The notes below the pieces were generated by a model. That model saw nothing but the letters and a program-made list of their open reading frames with translations. It did not search any database and was not told where the DNA came from. The translations under genes were made by a program, and so were the position numbers. A DNA stretch of 64,000 nucleotides from Caballeronia sp. SBC1 (lineage in GTDB: Bacteria; Pseudomonadota; Gammaproteobacteria; Burkholderiales; Burkholderiaceae): the NCBI RefSeq assembly GCF_011493005.1, contig NZ_CP049158.1:496001-560000 (forward strand). Direction: 5' to 3'. The first letter of the stretch is position 1; the number at the start of each line of letters is the position of its first letter. This document shows positions 52,294 through 61,300 of the stretch, piece after piece.

Positions 52294-53313
52294 ATGAACT
52301 CAAATCTCGCCGCATTGCTTGCTATCGCCCTTCCGGAATCTGATGTAGCCGGGTTAGTGCGATTGATGAACTTACCGGCCATGCTTGCCAATTCCACGCC
52401 AGGCAAGGTCATCCGTGCCGAACTGGCGCAGGCGACGAACATGGCGCTGTTCGCCGGCCTGCTCGAGCGCGTACCAACGGGCCGCGCTTATACGGACGAC
52501 CTTCAGCACACGCAAACCCGCGTTCAGTTCGACCACGGCGCGCTGCGCACCGTGCGCTGGGCGCAATCCGGCGCCTTGCCGCCGGGCGAGGCGGCGTTCA
52601 CGCGCATTCTGAAACCGCTGGGTTTTGTGCTGAACGGCACGTACCCGCTCGATCGCATCAAGATGACGGGGCGCTCGTACATGCACGCCGATGCCCCCGA
52701 TGAAATCGCGCAGTATTTCGTGAGCGAACTGCATCCCGAGCGTTTCAGTCCCGAGTTCCAGCAAGCCGTAACGAACGTGATCGGCAAGAGTGTCGATCCG
52801 CTGACGCCGCAAGCGTTAGCGTCGCTGGCCGAACTGGAGCGGGACCGCTCGTTGCCGCTGGCTGCCGCCCTCGACCTGCTGCCGGTGCTCGTGCGTTGTT
52901 TTGAGCGTCAGCACCCGGTGCCGCGCCTGACGGACTATGAAACGCTGCGCGCGGAGTCGGCGGAAATGGCCTGGATCGCGACCGAAGGCAACGCGTTCAA
53001 TCATGCGACCGACCGTGTGGAAGATGTCTTCGCCGTTGCCGATGCCCAGCGCACGCTCGGCCGTCCGATCAAGGACAGCGTTGAAATTTCGAAGTCGGGC
53101 CGCGTGCGCCAGACGGCGTTTCGCGCCGATCCCGTGCGCCGGGTTTTTATCGGCGCGGACGACGCGAGGATCGAGCGCGATGTGCCGGGCTCCTTCTACG
53201 AGTTCATCAGCCGCGACGCGGTCATGGACGAGGCCACCGGGCGAGCCAAGCTCGATCTCGGTTTCGATGCCGGCAATGCCACGGGCATCTTCAAGATGAC
53301 GGCGGCCGCGTGA
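52294..53313 (+). CDS. hglS: 2-oxoadipate dioxygenase/decarboxylase (HglS, DUF1338)
   Basis: 339 residues of the DUF1338/YdcJ family. Metal-ligand candidates are His in VQFDHGALRTVRW and His in NAFNHATDRVED, with a C-terminal Glu in SFYEFISRD. In Pseudomonas putida HglS converts 2-oxoadipate to D-2-hydroxyglutarate, the last specific step of D-lysine/pipecolate catabolism. The aminotransferase gene overlaps by four bases (GTGA), which supports the pathway: 2-aminoadipate to 2-oxoadipate to hydroxyglutarate. Confidence 0.9.
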   Translation: MNSNLAALLAIALPESDVAGLVRLMNLPAMLANSTPGKVIRAELAQATNMALFAGLLERVPTGRAYTDDLQHTQTRVQFDHGALRTVRWAQSGALPPGEAAFTRILKPLGFVLNGTYPLDRIKMTGRSYMHADAPDEIAQYFVSELHPERFSPEFQQAVTNVIGKSVDPLTPQALASLAELERDRSLPLAAALDLLPVLVRCFERQHPVPRLTDYETLRAESAEMAWIATEGNAFNHATDRVEDVFAVADAQRTLGRPIKDSVEISKSGRVRQTAFRADPVRRVFIGADDARIERDVPGSFYEFISRDAVMDEATGRAKLDLGFDAGNATGIFKMTAAA

Positions 53314-54530
53314 ATTCCGCCGCCGATCTCTACGACTTCACGGAACCGTTCAAGGCGCCGCAAGGCTCGGCGATCCGCGAGCTTTTCAAATACCTTGGCC
53401 GGCCCGGGATGATTTCGTTCGCGGGCGGCTATCCGTCGAAGGATCTTTTCGACCGGGCGGGTATCGGCCAGGCGCTGGAAGACGCCTATTCGTCCGATCC
53501 GATTGCGTGCCTGCAATACGGCGACACAGCAGGATCGCCCGCTCTGCGCCGCGCGATCCTGCGTTTGATGAACGATCGGGGCGTGACGCGTGATGTGGAT
53601 GACGTGATCGTGACCACGGGCTCGCAGCAGGGTCTCGACCTGCTGATCAAGATCCTGGTCGCACCAGGCGACGCTGTGCTGATTGACGAGCCGGCTTATC
53701 CTGCCGCGATCCAGGCGCTGCGGCTCGCGGGAGCAAGTCTGATCCCGGTGCGCACGGACGCGCAAGGTATCGATGTGGATGCTCTTACTGTCCAGCTCGA
53801 AGCGTTTGATCCGGCTACGCGCCCGAAGCTGCTCTACACGGTGCCCACCTTCGCGAACCCGACTGGCGCGACTTTGCCGGCGATCCGTCGTGAAGCGCTT
53901 GCGCGGCTCGCGATGCGGTTCCGTTTCGTGCTTGTCGAAGATGACCCCTACGGCGAACTGCGTTTCTCGGGTGAGCCGGTAAAGCCCATCGCCACATTCG
54001 CCGATGCCATTCCGGGCGCGAGCGACTGGGTTGTGTATTTCGGCAGCCTCTCGAAGATCGTGGCGCCGGGCTTGCGCATTGGCTGGTCGATTGCGCCGCC
54101 TGCCATCACGCGCCGCATGCTCGTTGCAAAACAGACGAGCGATCTCTGCACCTCGCCGCTCGCGCAGGAAACGGCGCGTCATTACCTGGAGCGCGGGCGC
54201 TTGGCTGACCATGTGCAGACCATCGCGCTGGCTTATCGCAAGCGTTGCGAGGCGTTATGCAGCGCACTGCGCCAGTTCGTTCCCGATGAGATCGAATATG
54301 TGATGCCCGAAGGCGGCATGTTTGTCTGGGCGCGATTGAAGGGCGGCCGTCATTCCGCCGATTTACTCAAGCGCGCGATCGAGCAGAACGTGATCTATGT
54401 TCCCGGACCGGCGTTTTACGCACGCGATCCTGACGAATCGAGTATGCGGCTTTCGTTCGCTGCTGCGCCGGGCGAGGCCGAAGTGTTCGAAGGCGTGCGA
54501 CGGCTCAAGCTTGCGTTGGCGAGCCGGTAG
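53310..54530 (+). CDS. PLP aminotransferase, LysN / 2-aminoadipate type
   Basis: 406 residues, fold type I. The PLP lysine is in YFGSLSKIVAPGLRIGW; other marks are FAGGYPSKDLFD, YPAAIQALRLAG and VPTFANPTGATLPAIRRE, which place it with LysN/PLP-dependent 2-aminoadipate transaminases. GTG start within the hglS stop. It would convert 2-aminoadipate and 2-oxoglutarate to 2-oxoadipate and glutamate. Related MocR-like transaminases have other substrates, but the neighbour HglS makes aminoadipate the best guess. Confidence 0.88.
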   Translation: MNSAADLYDFTEPFKAPQGSAIRELFKYLGRPGMISFAGGYPSKDLFDRAGIGQALEDAYSSDPIACLQYGDTAGSPALRRAILRLMNDRGVTRDVDDVIVTTGSQQGLDLLIKILVAPGDAVLIDEPAYPAAIQALRLAGASLIPVRTDAQGIDVDALTVQLEAFDPATRPKLLYTVPTFANPTGATLPAIRREALARLAMRFRFVLVEDDPYGELRFSGEPVKPIATFADAIPGASDWVVYFGSLSKIVAPGLRIGWSIAPPAITRRMLVAKQTSDLCTSPLAQETARHYLERGRLADHVQTIALAYRKRCEALCSALRQFVPDEIEYVMPEGGMFVWARLKGGRHSADLLKRAIEQNVIYVPGPAFYARDPDESSMRLSFAAAPGEAEVFEGVRRLKLALASR

Positions 54531-54820
54531 ACGCGGGTGTAGATCACGAGCAGCCCGTCACAGGCTCGCCAGATCCGGTGAAACGCGTTCTAATCGCATA
54601 ACCTGAACGCAGATGAACGCTTGACGGGGCGCAGTTGGTTCCCCCAACGCACCAAGTCATGCCGATTAATCAATTGCAGCGGTTTTTTTAAGCCCTGAAA
54701 CTCTGTTCCGACGAATGCATGTATTGACTCGTCGGAGCAGGTTGCAGAGCGGTACTGACGGACTGTGGCCCCCAGGCCGCGCCGCCGTGCCCGGCAGCCA
54801 TCCGACATAGAGAGGAAGTG

Positions 54821-56335
54821 ATGAAACTGAACGATATTCTTGGCGCACTCGGTGTAGACCTTGGCAAATGGAAGGGCGATGCCCTCACGGCGCGTTCACC
54901 GCTTGACGGCGCGACGCTGGCCGGACTGGCCGTAGATACTCCCGCCGATGCCGCTCGCAAGATCGACGCTGCTCACGCCGCTTTCCTCAAATGGCGCACC
55001 GTGCCTGCGCCGCAACGCGGCGAACTGGTACGCGTTTTCGGTAATGTGCTGCGCGAACACAAAGCCGCGCTCGGCAGCCTCGTCACGCTGGAAGCCGGCA
55101 AGGTCACGTCAGAAGGCCTGGGCGAAGTGCAGGAAATGATCGACATCTGCGACTTCGCCGTTGGCCTGTCGCGCCAGCTCTACGGCCTGACGATCGCCTC
55201 CGAGCGCCCGGGCCACCGGATGATGGAAACGTGGCATCCGCTGGGCGTGGTCGGTGTGATCTCTGCGTTCAATTTCCCGGTCGCGGTGTGGTCGTGGAAT
55301 GCGGCGCTGGCGTTCGTGTGCGGTGACGCAGTGGTCTGGAAGCCATCGGAAAAGACGCCGTTGACGGCTATCGCCTGTCACGCGCTGTTCGAAAAGGCTT
55401 TGCGTGAATTCGACAAGACCCACCCGGGCGTCGCGCCTGAAGGCCTGAGCCAGTTGCTGCTCGGCGCACGCGATGTTGGCCAGGTGCTGACCGAGTCGCC
55501 GAAGGTGCCGCTGGTCAGCGCGACCGGCAGCGTGCGCATGGGGATTGAAGTGGCGCAAGTGCTGGCGAAGCGGTTGGGCCGCAGCATTCTCGAACTGGGC
55601 GGCAACAATGCAATGATCGTTGCGCCCAGCGCGGACCTCGATCTGGTCGTGCGCGGCGTGACCTTCTCGGCAGTTGGCACGGCGGGACAGCGTTGTACGA
55701 CTTTGCGTCGCCTGATCGTGCATACCAGCGTGGTCGACCAATTGCTGCCGCGTCTGGAAAAAGCGTTTGGATCGGTGAAAGTGGGCAGCCCGCTCGAGTC
55801 AGATACGCTTGTTGGTCCGCTGATCGACCGTGCTGCGTTCGACGGAATGCAGAAGGCATTGGGCGATGCCCGCGAGCAAGGCGGCAATGTGAAGGGCGGC
55901 GAGCGCGTGGATGTAGGCGGTCACGCCGATGCTTACTACGTGCGTCCGGCATTCGTTCGCATGCCTGCACAAACGGCAGTGGTCGAACGCGAGACCTTCG
56001 CGCCGATCCTCTACGTGATGACCTACGACGACTTCGCCGAAGCGTTGCAACTGCAAAACGGCGTGCCGCAGGGTTTGTCGTCGGCGATCTTCACGAACGA
56101 CATTCGCGAAGCCGAGCAGTTCATGTCGGCGGCGGGCAGCGATTGCGGCATTGTGAACGTGAACATTGGCACGAGCGGCGCTGAGATTGGCGGTGCGTTC
56201 GGCGGTGAAAAAGAAACCGGCGGCGGTCGCGAATCGGGTTCCGATGCGTGGAAGGGTTATATGCGCCGCGCAACCAACACGATCAACTACAGCCGTGAAT
56301 TGCCGCTTGCGCAAGGCGTGAAATTCGACGTTTGA
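54821..56335 (+). CDS. amaB: Aminoadipate-semialdehyde / piperideine-6-carboxylate dehydrogenase (ALDH7)
   Basis: 504 residues of the ALDH7 group: catalytic Cys near 291 in GQRCTTLRR, Glu near 258 in ELGGNN, and the family hallmark NIGTSGAEIGGAFGGEKETG close to the C-terminus, which binds the aminoadipate moiety. It oxidises 2-aminoadipate semialdehyde (in equilibrium with piperideine-6-carboxylate) to 2-aminoadipate. ATG 54821 follows GAGGAA. Situated 290 bp after the aminotransferase, it may have its own promoter. Confidence 0.92.
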   Translation: MKLNDILGALGVDLGKWKGDALTARSPLDGATLAGLAVDTPADAARKIDAAHAAFLKWRTVPAPQRGELVRVFGNVLREHKAALGSLVTLEAGKVTSEGLGEVQEMIDICDFAVGLSRQLYGLTIASERPGHRMMETWHPLGVVGVISAFNFPVAVWSWNAALAFVCGDAVVWKPSEKTPLTAIACHALFEKALREFDKTHPGVAPEGLSQLLLGARDVGQVLTESPKVPLVSATGSVRMGIEVAQVLAKRLGRSILELGGNNAMIVAPSADLDLVVRGVTFSAVGTAGQRCTTLRRLIVHTSVVDQLLPRLEKAFGSVKVGSPLESDTLVGPLIDRAAFDGMQKALGDAREQGGNVKGGERVDVGGHADAYYVRPAFVRMPAQTAVVERETFAPILYVMTYDDFAEALQLQNGVPQGLSSAIFTNDIREAEQFMSAAGSDCGIVNVNIGTSGAEIGGAFGGEKETGGGRESGSDAWKGYMRRATNTINYSRELPLAQGVKFDV

Positions 56336-56418
56336 TCTGACTTTGCAGTAGCGTTAAAACAAGAATCAAAACGAGACTAAACCTGGCGTCCCACCCCGAC
56401 GCCAACTCCTTTCATCCG

Positions 56419-56450
56419 CTTGGGCGCACGCGAACCGCGGCGCGCCCAAG
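56419..56450 (+). terminator. Possible hairpin after the ALDH gene
   Basis: CTTGGGCGC (56419-56427) pairs with GCGCCCAAG (56442-56450). The loop is 14 bases and no T run follows, so termination is uncertain; it could be a processing or attenuation element before the transporter genes. Confidence 0.35.
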
Positions 56451-56628
56451 GGGACGTCAGGCCTCCGCGGTCATCCCCGGTTGCTGCGCTCGAACCTGTC
56501 TTGCATCTGTCCTTTGACGCGCTTCGCATAAGAAGCGCGTTCCGCCTGTCTACGTGCTGTTTTTGCGTCGCTTTGCGTAAATACCCCGCGTCCGTTCAAC
56601 TGTTTTTCGCTAGACCCTGGAGGCCACC

Positions 56629-57705
56629 GTGTCGTTTCTCGTGCTGGACAAACTGACAAAAGCCTACGGCGACCTGCACGCCGTGAGCGACGTGAGTCTC
56701 TCGGTTGAAAAAGGCGAATTCGTTTCCCTGCTGGGTCCTTCGGGCTGCGGCAAGACCACGACGCTGCAAATGATCGCGGGTTTTATCGATGTAACGCGCG
56801 GGCGAATCTCGCTCGACGGCAAGGACATCACGCATGTCCGGCCGAACAAGCGCGGCCTGGGCGTGGTGTTCCAGAGCTACGCGCTGTTTCCGCATATGAC
56901 GGTCGCGCAGAACGTTGGCTTCGGGCTCGAAATGCGCAGTGTCGGCAAGGCCGAATGTGCGGAGCGGATTCGCGAGACGCTGGCGCTTGTGCGGCTCGAT
57001 AAGCTGGCGGCGCGGTATCCACGTGAACTCTCAGGCGGTCAGCGGCAACGGGTCGCTATTGCGCGTGCGCTGGTGATCCAGCCGCCGGTGCTGCTGCTCG
57101 ACGAACCCATGTCCAACCTCGACGCCAAGCTGCGCGAAGAGATGCAGTTCGAATTGCGCGGGATTCAGCGCAAGGTCGGCACGACTACGGTAATGGTCAC
57201 GCACGATCAGTCGGAGGCGCTGTCCATCAGCGACCGCGTGGTCGTGATGGAAGCAGGACGTGTGACGCAGGTTGACTCGCCGTATCGCGCCTATGAGCGG
57301 CCGGAGAATCGCTTTGTCTCGCAGTTCATCGGCAAGGCGAACATGCTGGCGGGCAAGGTGACCGAAGCGCGTCACAACGAAGTGCATGTGGATCTGGGGC
57401 ATGAACTGACCGGTATTGCCTGCATTGAGGCAGGCACGGTGTGGCGCGAAGGCGATACGGTGACGTTATGCATCCGTCCGGAAAAACTGCACTTGTGCGC
57501 GGTGGGAACGGGGCGCTTGGCGGCGACTGTTACCAGCCGATTTTTCCTCGGCAGCCAATGGCTGTATCGATTGGATACCGCCGTGGGCGAAGTGCTGGTC
57601 TGCAGCCAGAACGAGGGCACCGAACCTGTGGCCGAAGGCGCGATCGTTGGCATCGACTGGCATCGCGATGCCGTACGCGTGCTTCAGGAAGCGAGCCATG
57701 GCTAG
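56629..57705 (+). CDS. ABC transporter ATPase, PotA type
   Basis: 358 residues, GTG start after GGAGG. Walker A GPSGCGKTT, Q-loop VVFQSYALFPHMTV, signature LSGGQRQRVAIARAL, Walker B LLLDEPMSNLDAKLREE and switch His in MVTHDQSEAL. A TOBE-like domain makes up the C-terminal 100 residues. It energises the importer formed with the two following permeases and the binding protein at 62.5 kb. Subtype: polyamine/opine family. Confidence 0.95.
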   Translation: MSFLVLDKLTKAYGDLHAVSDVSLSVEKGEFVSLLGPSGCGKTTTLQMIAGFIDVTRGRISLDGKDITHVRPNKRGLGVVFQSYALFPHMTVAQNVGFGLEMRSVGKAECAERIRETLALVRLDKLAARYPRELSGGQRQRVAIARALVIQPPVLLLDEPMSNLDAKLREEMQFELRGIQRKVGTTTVMVTHDQSEALSISDRVVVMEAGRVTQVDSPYRAYERPENRFVSQFIGKANMLAGKVTEARHNEVHVDLGHELTGIACIEAGTVWREGDTVTLCIRPEKLHLCAVGTGRLAATVTSRFFLGSQWLYRLDTAVGEVLVCSQNEGTEPVAEGAIVGIDWHRDAVRVLQEASHG

Positions 57706-58612
57706 TACCATTGACTCGACGGAATCAAAAAATAGCGCCGCGGTGAGGAAAGACCGCGCGCCGTGGCACGCGTTCGTGCCGCCCTGGCTGATGAGCTTGC
57801 CTGCGTTCATCCTGTTCGCGGTCCTCGTGCTGACGCCGCTCGCAATGACCGTTGTGCTGACGTTTTATCGCTTCGATCCGGCCAGTGGTCCGATCGCCGC
57901 GTTCCAGTTCGGCAACTATGTTGAAGTGCTGACGGACAGCTACTATCAGGCCATTTTTGCGCGGACCTTCGGCATCGCGATCCTGACGACCCTGCTGTGC
58001 GTTGCGATCGGTGCGCCTGAAGCGTATGTGCTGTACCGCATGCGCGATCCGTGGCGCTCGATGTTCCTGCTCGTGATCCTCGCACCGTTGCTGGTGTCAG
58101 TCGTGGTCCGTGCGTTCGGCTGGAGCATGTTGCTCAACACGGGCGGTATCGTGAACCAGTTCTTCGGCCTCTTCGGGCTGGGTCCGTACAAGCTGGAGTA
58201 CACCACCTTCGCGATCGTGATTGCGCTCGTTCACGTCATGCTGCCGTTCATGGTGATTCCCGTCTGGACCTCTCTGCAGAAGCTCGATCCGCAGGTTGAA
58301 AACGCAGCGCTTTCGCTGATGGCGTCACCGACAACCACGTTGCGGCGCATCGTGTTACCGCAGATCGCGCCCGGCATCCTGTCGGGCAGCTTGATGGTGT
58401 TCGGCTTGTCGGCGAGCGCGTTTGCCATTCCCGGCCTGCTCGGCGGCCGTCGCCTGAAAGTAGCGGCCACCGCTGTCTACGATGAATTTCTCGGGTCGCT
58501 CAACTGGCCGCTCGGCGCGACGATCGCGATCCTGTTGCTGATCGCGAACCTCGTGATCATGATCACGTATTACCGGGTTCTGGAGCGTCGTTACTCCAGA
58601 AGCCTCGGTTAA
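57698..58612 (+). CDS. ABC transporter permease, PotB type
   Basis: 304 residues; six hydrophobic segments and the EAA-type loop (ENAALSLMASPTTTLRRIVLPQIAPGI). Overlaps the ATPase gene by eight bases, with AGGAAG before its ATG. An upstream in-frame start at 57647 lies wholly inside the ATPase gene and is rejected. Confidence 0.93.
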   Translation: MASTIDSTESKNSAAVRKDRAPWHAFVPPWLMSLPAFILFAVLVLTPLAMTVVLTFYRFDPASGPIAAFQFGNYVEVLTDSYYQAIFARTFGIAILTTLLCVAIGAPEAYVLYRMRDPWRSMFLLVILAPLLVSVVVRAFGWSMLLNTGGIVNQFFGLFGLGPYKLEYTTFAIVIALVHVMLPFMVIPVWTSLQKLDPQVENAALSLMASPTTTLRRIVLPQIAPGILSGSLMVFGLSASAFAIPGLLGGRRLKVAATAVYDEFLGSLNWPLGATIAILLLIANLVIMITYYRVLERRYSRSLG

Positions 58613-58631
58613 GGTTAAGGAGACCGCTGCC

Positions 58632-59426
58632 ATGCGAAAGAACGGCCTCGTTGCCCTGAGTTTTCACACGCTCGTGATCTTGTTCGTGCTGGCGCCGCTC
58701 GTGATCATCGTGCTGGTTGCGTTCACGCCGGACCAGACCTTGACGCTGCCCACGCACGGCTTTTCGTTGCGCTGGTTCCGCGCGATTCTCGACTACCCGG
58801 ATTTCATCTCGGCATTTTTCAACAGTATCAAGCTGGCGTTTGCGTCGGCCACGCTGTCGCTCGCATTGGCGTTGCCGGCGGCGCTTGCTATCGGACGTGA
58901 ACGTTTTCCGGGGCGCGAATTCCTCAATGGTTTGTTCCTCTCACCGCTGGTGATTCCAAGCCTCGTGCTTGGCATTGCGTTCCTTCGGTTCTTCGCGATG
59001 ATCGGCGCAACTGGCACGTTCACGTGGCTCGTCGCGGCGCACATGATCATCATCACGCCGTTTGTGATGCGGCTGGTGCTCGCCTCGGTGAGCGGCATGG
59101 ATCGCAGTATCGAGCATGCGGCGCAGTCGTTGGGAGCGGATCGATGGACGTCGTTTCGACGCATCGTGCTGCCGATGATCCTGCCTGGCATCACGGGCGG
59201 CTGGCTGCTTGCTTTCATCAACAGCTTCGATGAACTAACCATGTCGATCTTCGTGACCTCGCCAAAAACCATTACGTTGCCGGTGCGCATGTACATGTAC
59301 GCGACGGAATCGATTGACCCGATGATGGCGTCCGTATCCGCGCTCGTGATCTTCATTACGGCCGGGGCGATGATCGTGCTCGACCGCGTGTATGGACTGA
59401 ACCGGATCCTGATCGGGTCACATTGA
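58632..59426 (+). CDS. ABC transporter permease, PotC type
   Basis: 264 residues; hydrophobic segments and EAA loop (EHAAQSLGADRWTSFRRIVLPMILPGI). AAGGAGA precedes the ATG. Pairs with the PotB-like permease. The 3-prime end carries a 14-bp tandem repeat that covers the stop. Confidence 0.93.
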   Translation: MRKNGLVALSFHTLVILFVLAPLVIIVLVAFTPDQTLTLPTHGFSLRWFRAILDYPDFISAFFNSIKLAFASATLSLALALPAALAIGRERFPGREFLNGLFLSPLVIPSLVLGIAFLRFFAMIGATGTFTWLVAAHMIIITPFVMRLVLASVSGMDRSIEHAAQSLGADRWTSFRRIVLPMILPGITGGWLLAFINSFDELTMSIFVTSPKTITLPVRMYMYATESIDPMMASVSALVIFITAGAMIVLDRVYGLNRILIGSH

Positions 59427-59452
59427 TCGGGTCACATTGATCGATAAGCATT
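59411..59452. repeat. 14-bp tandem repeat x3 over the potC-like stop codon
   Basis: GATCGGGTCACATT twice exactly (59411-59424, 59425-59438), then GATCGATAAGCATT. The stop TGA (59424-59426) spans the junction of the first two copies. Confidence 0.7.
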
Positions 59453-59486
59453 GATTCGCCCGGCGCCTACGACTTTTATCTATTCA

Positions 59487-59840
59487 ATGACGAACCTTCC
59501 CAGCGCAACATCGACCGGCCAGTCGCATACCGCGGCCGATGCCGCACCGCAATTCGTGCGTCTTGCGGAAGCGCATCGCAAGCAGGTGACGCTGACGCTG
59601 GACGGTGCCGCTATCACGGCCATGACAGGCGATACGGTATTAAGCGCCATCCTGCTGCACACACGGCGGGTGCGTGACACCGAGTTCAGCGGTGAACCGC
59701 GTGCGGGATTCTGTCTCATGGGCGCGTGTCAGGACTGCTGGGTGCAACTGGAAGAGGGCACAAGGATCAGGGCGTGCTCGACCTTCGTGAAGGAAGGCAT
59801 GCGCGTGCTGACCCGGCCTGCGGGAGCGAGCGGAACGTGA
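59487..59840 (+). CDS. [2Fe-2S] small subunit of an opine/hydroxyproline-type dehydrogenase
   Basis: 117 residues: Cys76-x4-Cys81-x2-Cys84-x12-Cys97 (GFCLMGACQDCW and RACS), the ferredoxin motif of HcnA/OoxC-like subunits. It carries electrons from the flavin subunits. The ribosome site before ATG 59487 is weak; TTG 59451 is an alternative. The next gene starts inside its stop (GTGA). Confidence 0.85.
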   Translation: MTNLPSATSTGQSHTAADAAPQFVRLAEAHRKQVTLTLDGAAITAMTGDTVLSAILLHTRRVRDTEFSGEPRAGFCLMGACQDCWVQLEEGTRIRACSTFVKEGMRVLTRPAGASGT

Positions 59841-61300
59841 GTACGACGATTGATAAAAACAGCATGCGTCGGGTCGTTATTGTCGGGGCGGGACCGGCCG
59901 GTGTGAGGGCGGCTGAGACGCTGGTGGCGGCGGGCATTGTGCCGGTCGTGATCGATGAAGCGCCGCGTGCCGGTGGGCAGATATATAGGCAGCCGCCAGC
60001 GGATGCGGGTTTCGCCCGCAGCAAACGCACGTTGTATGGCATGGAAGCAGGCAAGGCCGACGCGGTGCATACGACCATGGCTGGGTTGCTTTCGAAGATC
60101 GACTATCGGCCAGACACGCTGGTGTGGGGATGCGGCGCCGCGCGGCTCGACACGCTGCATGCTGGACGTCAGCGCGCAGTGCCTTATTCGCATTTGCTGA
60201 TAGCGACCGGCGCGACCGACCGCGTGCTGCCGTTTCCGGGCTGGACGCTGCCGGGTGTCTATACCCTCGGCGCGGCGCAGATTGCGCTGAAATCGCAGGG
60301 CTGCGCGATTGGGCGTCGCGTGGTGTTCGCGGGAACGGGGCCGTTGCTTTACCTCGTGGCGTATCAATACGCCAAGGCGGGCGCGCAGGTGGAGGCGGTG
60401 CTCGATACCAATCCGTTCGCGCGCCAGTTCGCCGCGACGCCGCGTTTGTTGCGGCAGCCGTCGACCTTTGCGAAGGGTCTCTATTACGTTGGTTGGCTGG
60501 CGGCGCGTGGCGTTCGTATCGAGCGTGGCGTGACGCTTGTGCGCGCGGCGGGCGATAAAGCCGTGCAGGCCATGACCTATCGCGATGGCAATGGCGAGCA
60601 AGAGCTGACCATCCCCTGCGATGCGGTCGGGTTTGGTTATGGCCTGCGTTCCGAAACGCAGCTTGCGGACCTGGCAGGTTGCCGCTTCCGCTTCGATGAG
60701 CTTAATCGCGCGTGGTTGCCGGAGCGCGATCCGGCCGGTCGCAGTTCGGTGCCGGGCGTTTATCTTGCCGGCGATGGCGCGGGTATCGCGGGTGCGGATG
60801 CGGCGGAACTGGCTGGCCGTCGCGCGGCGCTGGCGATGCTGGAAGACCTCGGGCATCGCGCCTGGAACGCTAACGTTCAGGCTCAGGCAGCGAAGCTGGA
60901 CCGGCGACTGGCGAACATCGCCGCATTTCGTGTTGGGCTGGAGCAGGCGTTTGCGCCGCCCCTCGATTGCGCGTCGCACTGGCCGGACGATATGACGGTG
61001 TGCCGTTGCGAGGAGATCGATGCCGGCACGCTGCGCCGCTGCATTCGTGCGGGCGAAGCGAGTGAGGTCAATAGGCTGAAGGCGCTCACACGCGTGGGCA
61101 TGGGTCGTTGCCAGGGGCGCATGTGCGGCGCCGCAGCGGCGGAATTGCTGAGCGTGGAGACGGGCAAACCCATCGCTGAGGTCGGGCGTTTGCGTGGACA
61201 GGCGCCGATCAAACCCGTGCCTTTATCGATATCGATGATGGACGAAGGCTCGCAAGCGGATCATCTGTCGGCCATGCCGGAGCACGCACGCGATGACTGA
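59837..61300 (+). CDS. FAD/NAD-binding subunit with BFD-like Fe-S domain (HcnB/OoxA type)
   Basis: 487 residues, GTG start. Rossmann motif VVIVGAGPAGVRAAETL, then EAPRAGGQIYRQPP, a second nucleotide site RRVVFAGTGPLLYLVA, and a C-terminal BFD-like cluster: CRCEE and GRCQGRMCG. This is the A subunit of octopine/nopaline oxidase and D-hydroxyproline dehydrogenase complexes. It overlaps the previous and the next gene, so the three subunits are made in fixed order. Confidence 0.9.
   Translation: MSTTIDKNSMRRVVIVGAGPAGVRAAETLVAAGIVPVVIDEAPRAGGQIYRQPPADAGFARSKRTLYGMEAGKADAVHTTMAGLLSKIDYRPDTLVWGCGAARLDTLHAGRQRAVPYSHLLIATGATDRVLPFPGWTLPGVYTLGAAQIALKSQGCAIGRRVVFAGTGPLLYLVAYQYAKAGAQVEAVLDTNPFARQFAATPRLLRQPSTFAKGLYYVGWLAARGVRIERGVTLVRAAGDKAVQAMTYRDGNGEQELTIPCDAVGFGYGLRSETQLADLAGCRFRFDELNRAWLPERDPAGRSSVPGVYLAGDGAGIAGADAAELAGRRAALAMLEDLGHRAWNANVQAQAAKLDRRLANIAAFRVGLEQAFAPPLDCASHWPDDMTVCRCEEIDAGTLRRCIRAGEASEVNRLKALTRVGMGRCQGRMCGAAAAELLSVETGKPIAEVGRLRGQAPIKPVPLSISMMDEGSQADHLSAMPEHARDD

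Noticed and set aside
59729..60979. 416-codon minus-strand frame
   Set aside because: Lies opposite the FAD/NAD-binding subunit, which has clear Rossmann and Fe-S motifs; no ribosome site or family for the antisense frame.
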